64,000 nucleotides of DNA from Nymphaea colorata. Lineage: Eukaryota; Streptophyta; Magnoliopsida; Nymphaeales; Nymphaeaceae. The translations under genes and the position numbers were made by a program. A model generated the notes under the pieces. It ran no database searches. It was not told the origin of the DNA and was given only the letters and a program-made list of their open reading frames with translations. Shown one piece after another: positions 62,664 to 64,000 of the stretch. The stretch covers positions 1,003,143 through 1,067,142 of the forward strand of contig NC_045138.2 in NCBI RefSeq assembly GCF_008831285.2, written 5' to 3'. How positions within the stretch are numbered: the stretch's first letter is position 1; each line of letters opens with the position of its first letter.

Positions 62664-63417
62664 ACTTTGTTTTTTCTTCTTAGTAGAAAGTACACCCTTT
62701 TGTGGATTCGTATTCATGTAACTTTTGTGGATAATTTTTGTTTAATGTTTTTGGGAACAAATATATAACTTTTGCAGTTGTAGATTAAGTTAAGAAGGTG
62801 CTTTCTGTTGTAATGTGTTGCTGGATATTTCTTTTTGCTTTTTGTTACATATATCGTGTGAATGGCCCTGTCTTTTAATGAACTGGCTGTATGGTGATTT
62901 GTTTTGAGATGATTGATGAAGAAATATATGGGTTCTGCAGTTCATTTTTTATTTATTGGTTTTGGCTTGGTGGTGGTTCCATGAGGTGATGATCTTTCTC
63001 GTTTGGTGGTGTGCTTGGGTAATCTGTACATATAAGAATCGGTGATGAGGTGATGATCTTTCTCGTTAGATGTTTCGGCTTCGAAACACAAGCTTTTGTG
63101 GCATTTATTTGAGTGGTGATGTTTTGTTGTTTTGTAAGTTAGCATTCCTACTCCTTCTAACGTCAAATTGGGGAGGAGAAAAAAAAACAACATTTTCCAG
63201 GTTAAATTTTTCCTGTGCATCAAACAGGATTAAATTTATCACGTTAAATTCTTTATGTTCATCAAACATGGTTAAATTTATCACGTTAAATTTCACCCGA
63301 CAATCAAACAGGGCCTCGTTTTGGAAAAGGGTAAAATTTCATCCACTAAATTTTTCTAGAAAAATTTACCTTGGTAAACTTACCGCGTTAAATTTTACCC
63401 GCCCATCAAACGGGCCC
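62664..63417. other. 3' part of Harbinger element, non-coding
   Basis: AT-rich 3' region. A duplicated phrase GGTGATGATCTTTCTCGTT occurs at about 62985 and 63048, and TTAAATTTATCACGTTAAATT at about 63230-63290 near the terminal repeat. No gene supported. Confidence 0.5.
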
Positions 63418-63420
63418 TAA

Positions 63421-64000
63421 AGCTTTGTATGGATATGAAAAATACTAATTTGTTTGTCTAGTGTGTATATATGTATGGTCTTATCGTTTTCTGTGTGGAT
63501 CCATGTTGAGATCAGTGGATAAAGTTTGTACCAAGGTGCAGACTTGAACTCAGTTCATGTGCATCTCAAGTAAAACACCAGGTTTCATAATTTCGCCATG
63601 TTACCAATAAGAAATTGTTGCATATTCAACTCCAAACTATGAACTTGTCCACAAATTTATGATATGGATCGGTTATGCCAGGTTACACCTGATCCGTAGG
63701 GATTCGTAATAAACGTCACCAGGGGTAGTGTTGGGGTAGTGTTTCCCTTGGACTTTCTTTGTTTTTCTTGGACTTTTCTCTCTCTCTCTCCCTTGGTGGC
63801 CCATTTGGGAAGAGCGCAACAATAGGGTCTTCAGGGGCACCTTCTCTTCATCGGAGTCTATGGCTCGTCTTGTGCAGGGAGATGTTCATTTTGTCATTCG
63901 ATTACGATGTTTATTGTGTCATTCGGCTACGACGTCGTCCTTCATCTTTCACTGGGTGATTGTACCTATATATTTTGTCTCTTTGCTTATGTTTTGCGGC
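63421..64000. other. Window end, nothing recognised
   Basis: About 0.6 kb right of the Harbinger element. A CT run near 63777-63791 and a frame to 63959 show no known motif. Confidence 0.35.

Larger units (their letters stand above)
59951..63420 (+). mobile_element. PIF/Harbinger DNA transposon, structurally complete ends, 3464 bp
   Basis: The element 59954-63417 begins GGGCCTGTTTGATGGGCGGG and ends with the inverse CCCGCCCATCAAACGGGCCC (one mismatch over 20 bp); similarity extends a few bases inward. It is flanked by TAA at 59951-59953 and 63418-63420, the 3-bp duplication typical of PIF/Harbinger. Subterminal CATCAAACRGG-type words repeat at both ends (60048, 63218, 63257, 63302). Inside are a CT microsatellite (60310-60350), tandem CTCCGCAACGCTCGACCT-like units (60130-60230), a broken transposase (61495-62340) and a hybrid-binding-domain ORF (62337-62663). 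No SANT/Myb ORF1 is seen. Confidence 0.9.

Overview
The window is nuclear DNA of a flowering plant. It has intron-rich genes with GT-AG borders for chloroplast, ER/Golgi, cohesin and secreted proteins, two intronless PLS-type pentatricopeptide genes, long AT-rich introns, and many plant-type transposon relics (PIF/Harbinger, hAT-like, Copia, TRIM-like LTRs, SINE). I cannot fix the species; nothing suggests a plasmid, organelle or microbe.

The left part (1-37.6 kb) is gene-rich. In order: the 3' end of a plastid FtsHi-type gene (+, to 2280); a PPR protein (-, 5277-7184); ALG11, the ER mannosyltransferase of N-glycan precursor assembly (+, 8018-11572, 7 exons); a second PPR protein (+, 14670-16346); a PsbP-domain thylakoid-lumen protein most like PPD4 (-, 16711-19150, 5 exons); an alpha-kleisin cohesin subunit RAD21/SYN (+, 19979-25376, 13 exons); and a GT47 exostosin-family glycosyltransferase (-, 28253-37546, 8 exons). 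PPR1/ALG11 and PPD4/RAD21 are divergent pairs with about 830 bp between start codons; PPR2 and PPD4 converge with 364 bp between stops. I assembled every multi-exon gene by joining splice sites, and all of them keep frame to a stop.

The right part (37.7-64 kb) is mostly repeats around one intact class III peroxidase gene (-, 51116-53863, 4 exons, first intron apparently GC-AG). A decayed second copy of it lies at 39.2-40.6 kb, split by an AT-rich element. Other contents are a TRIM-like LTR element with primer-binding site, polypurine tract and a palindromic second LTR; Copia pol and gag remnants; a 2.9 kb stretch bounded by 18-bp perfect inverted termini; a broken F-box gene; a tandem array of about 0.6 kb units; an hAT-like MITE with an 8-bp duplication; a tRNA-derived SINE with a 17-bp duplication; and a 0.6 kb foldback.

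The most interesting object is a 3.46 kb PIF/Harbinger element (59954-63417) with matching termini and TAA target duplications. Its transposase is truncated and frameshifted, but it carries an open reading frame for a lone RNase H1-type hybrid-binding domain with a hydrophobic, cysteine-rich tail. The start codon of that frame overlaps the predicted transposase stop. Products are assigned from recalled family features; no database search was possible.
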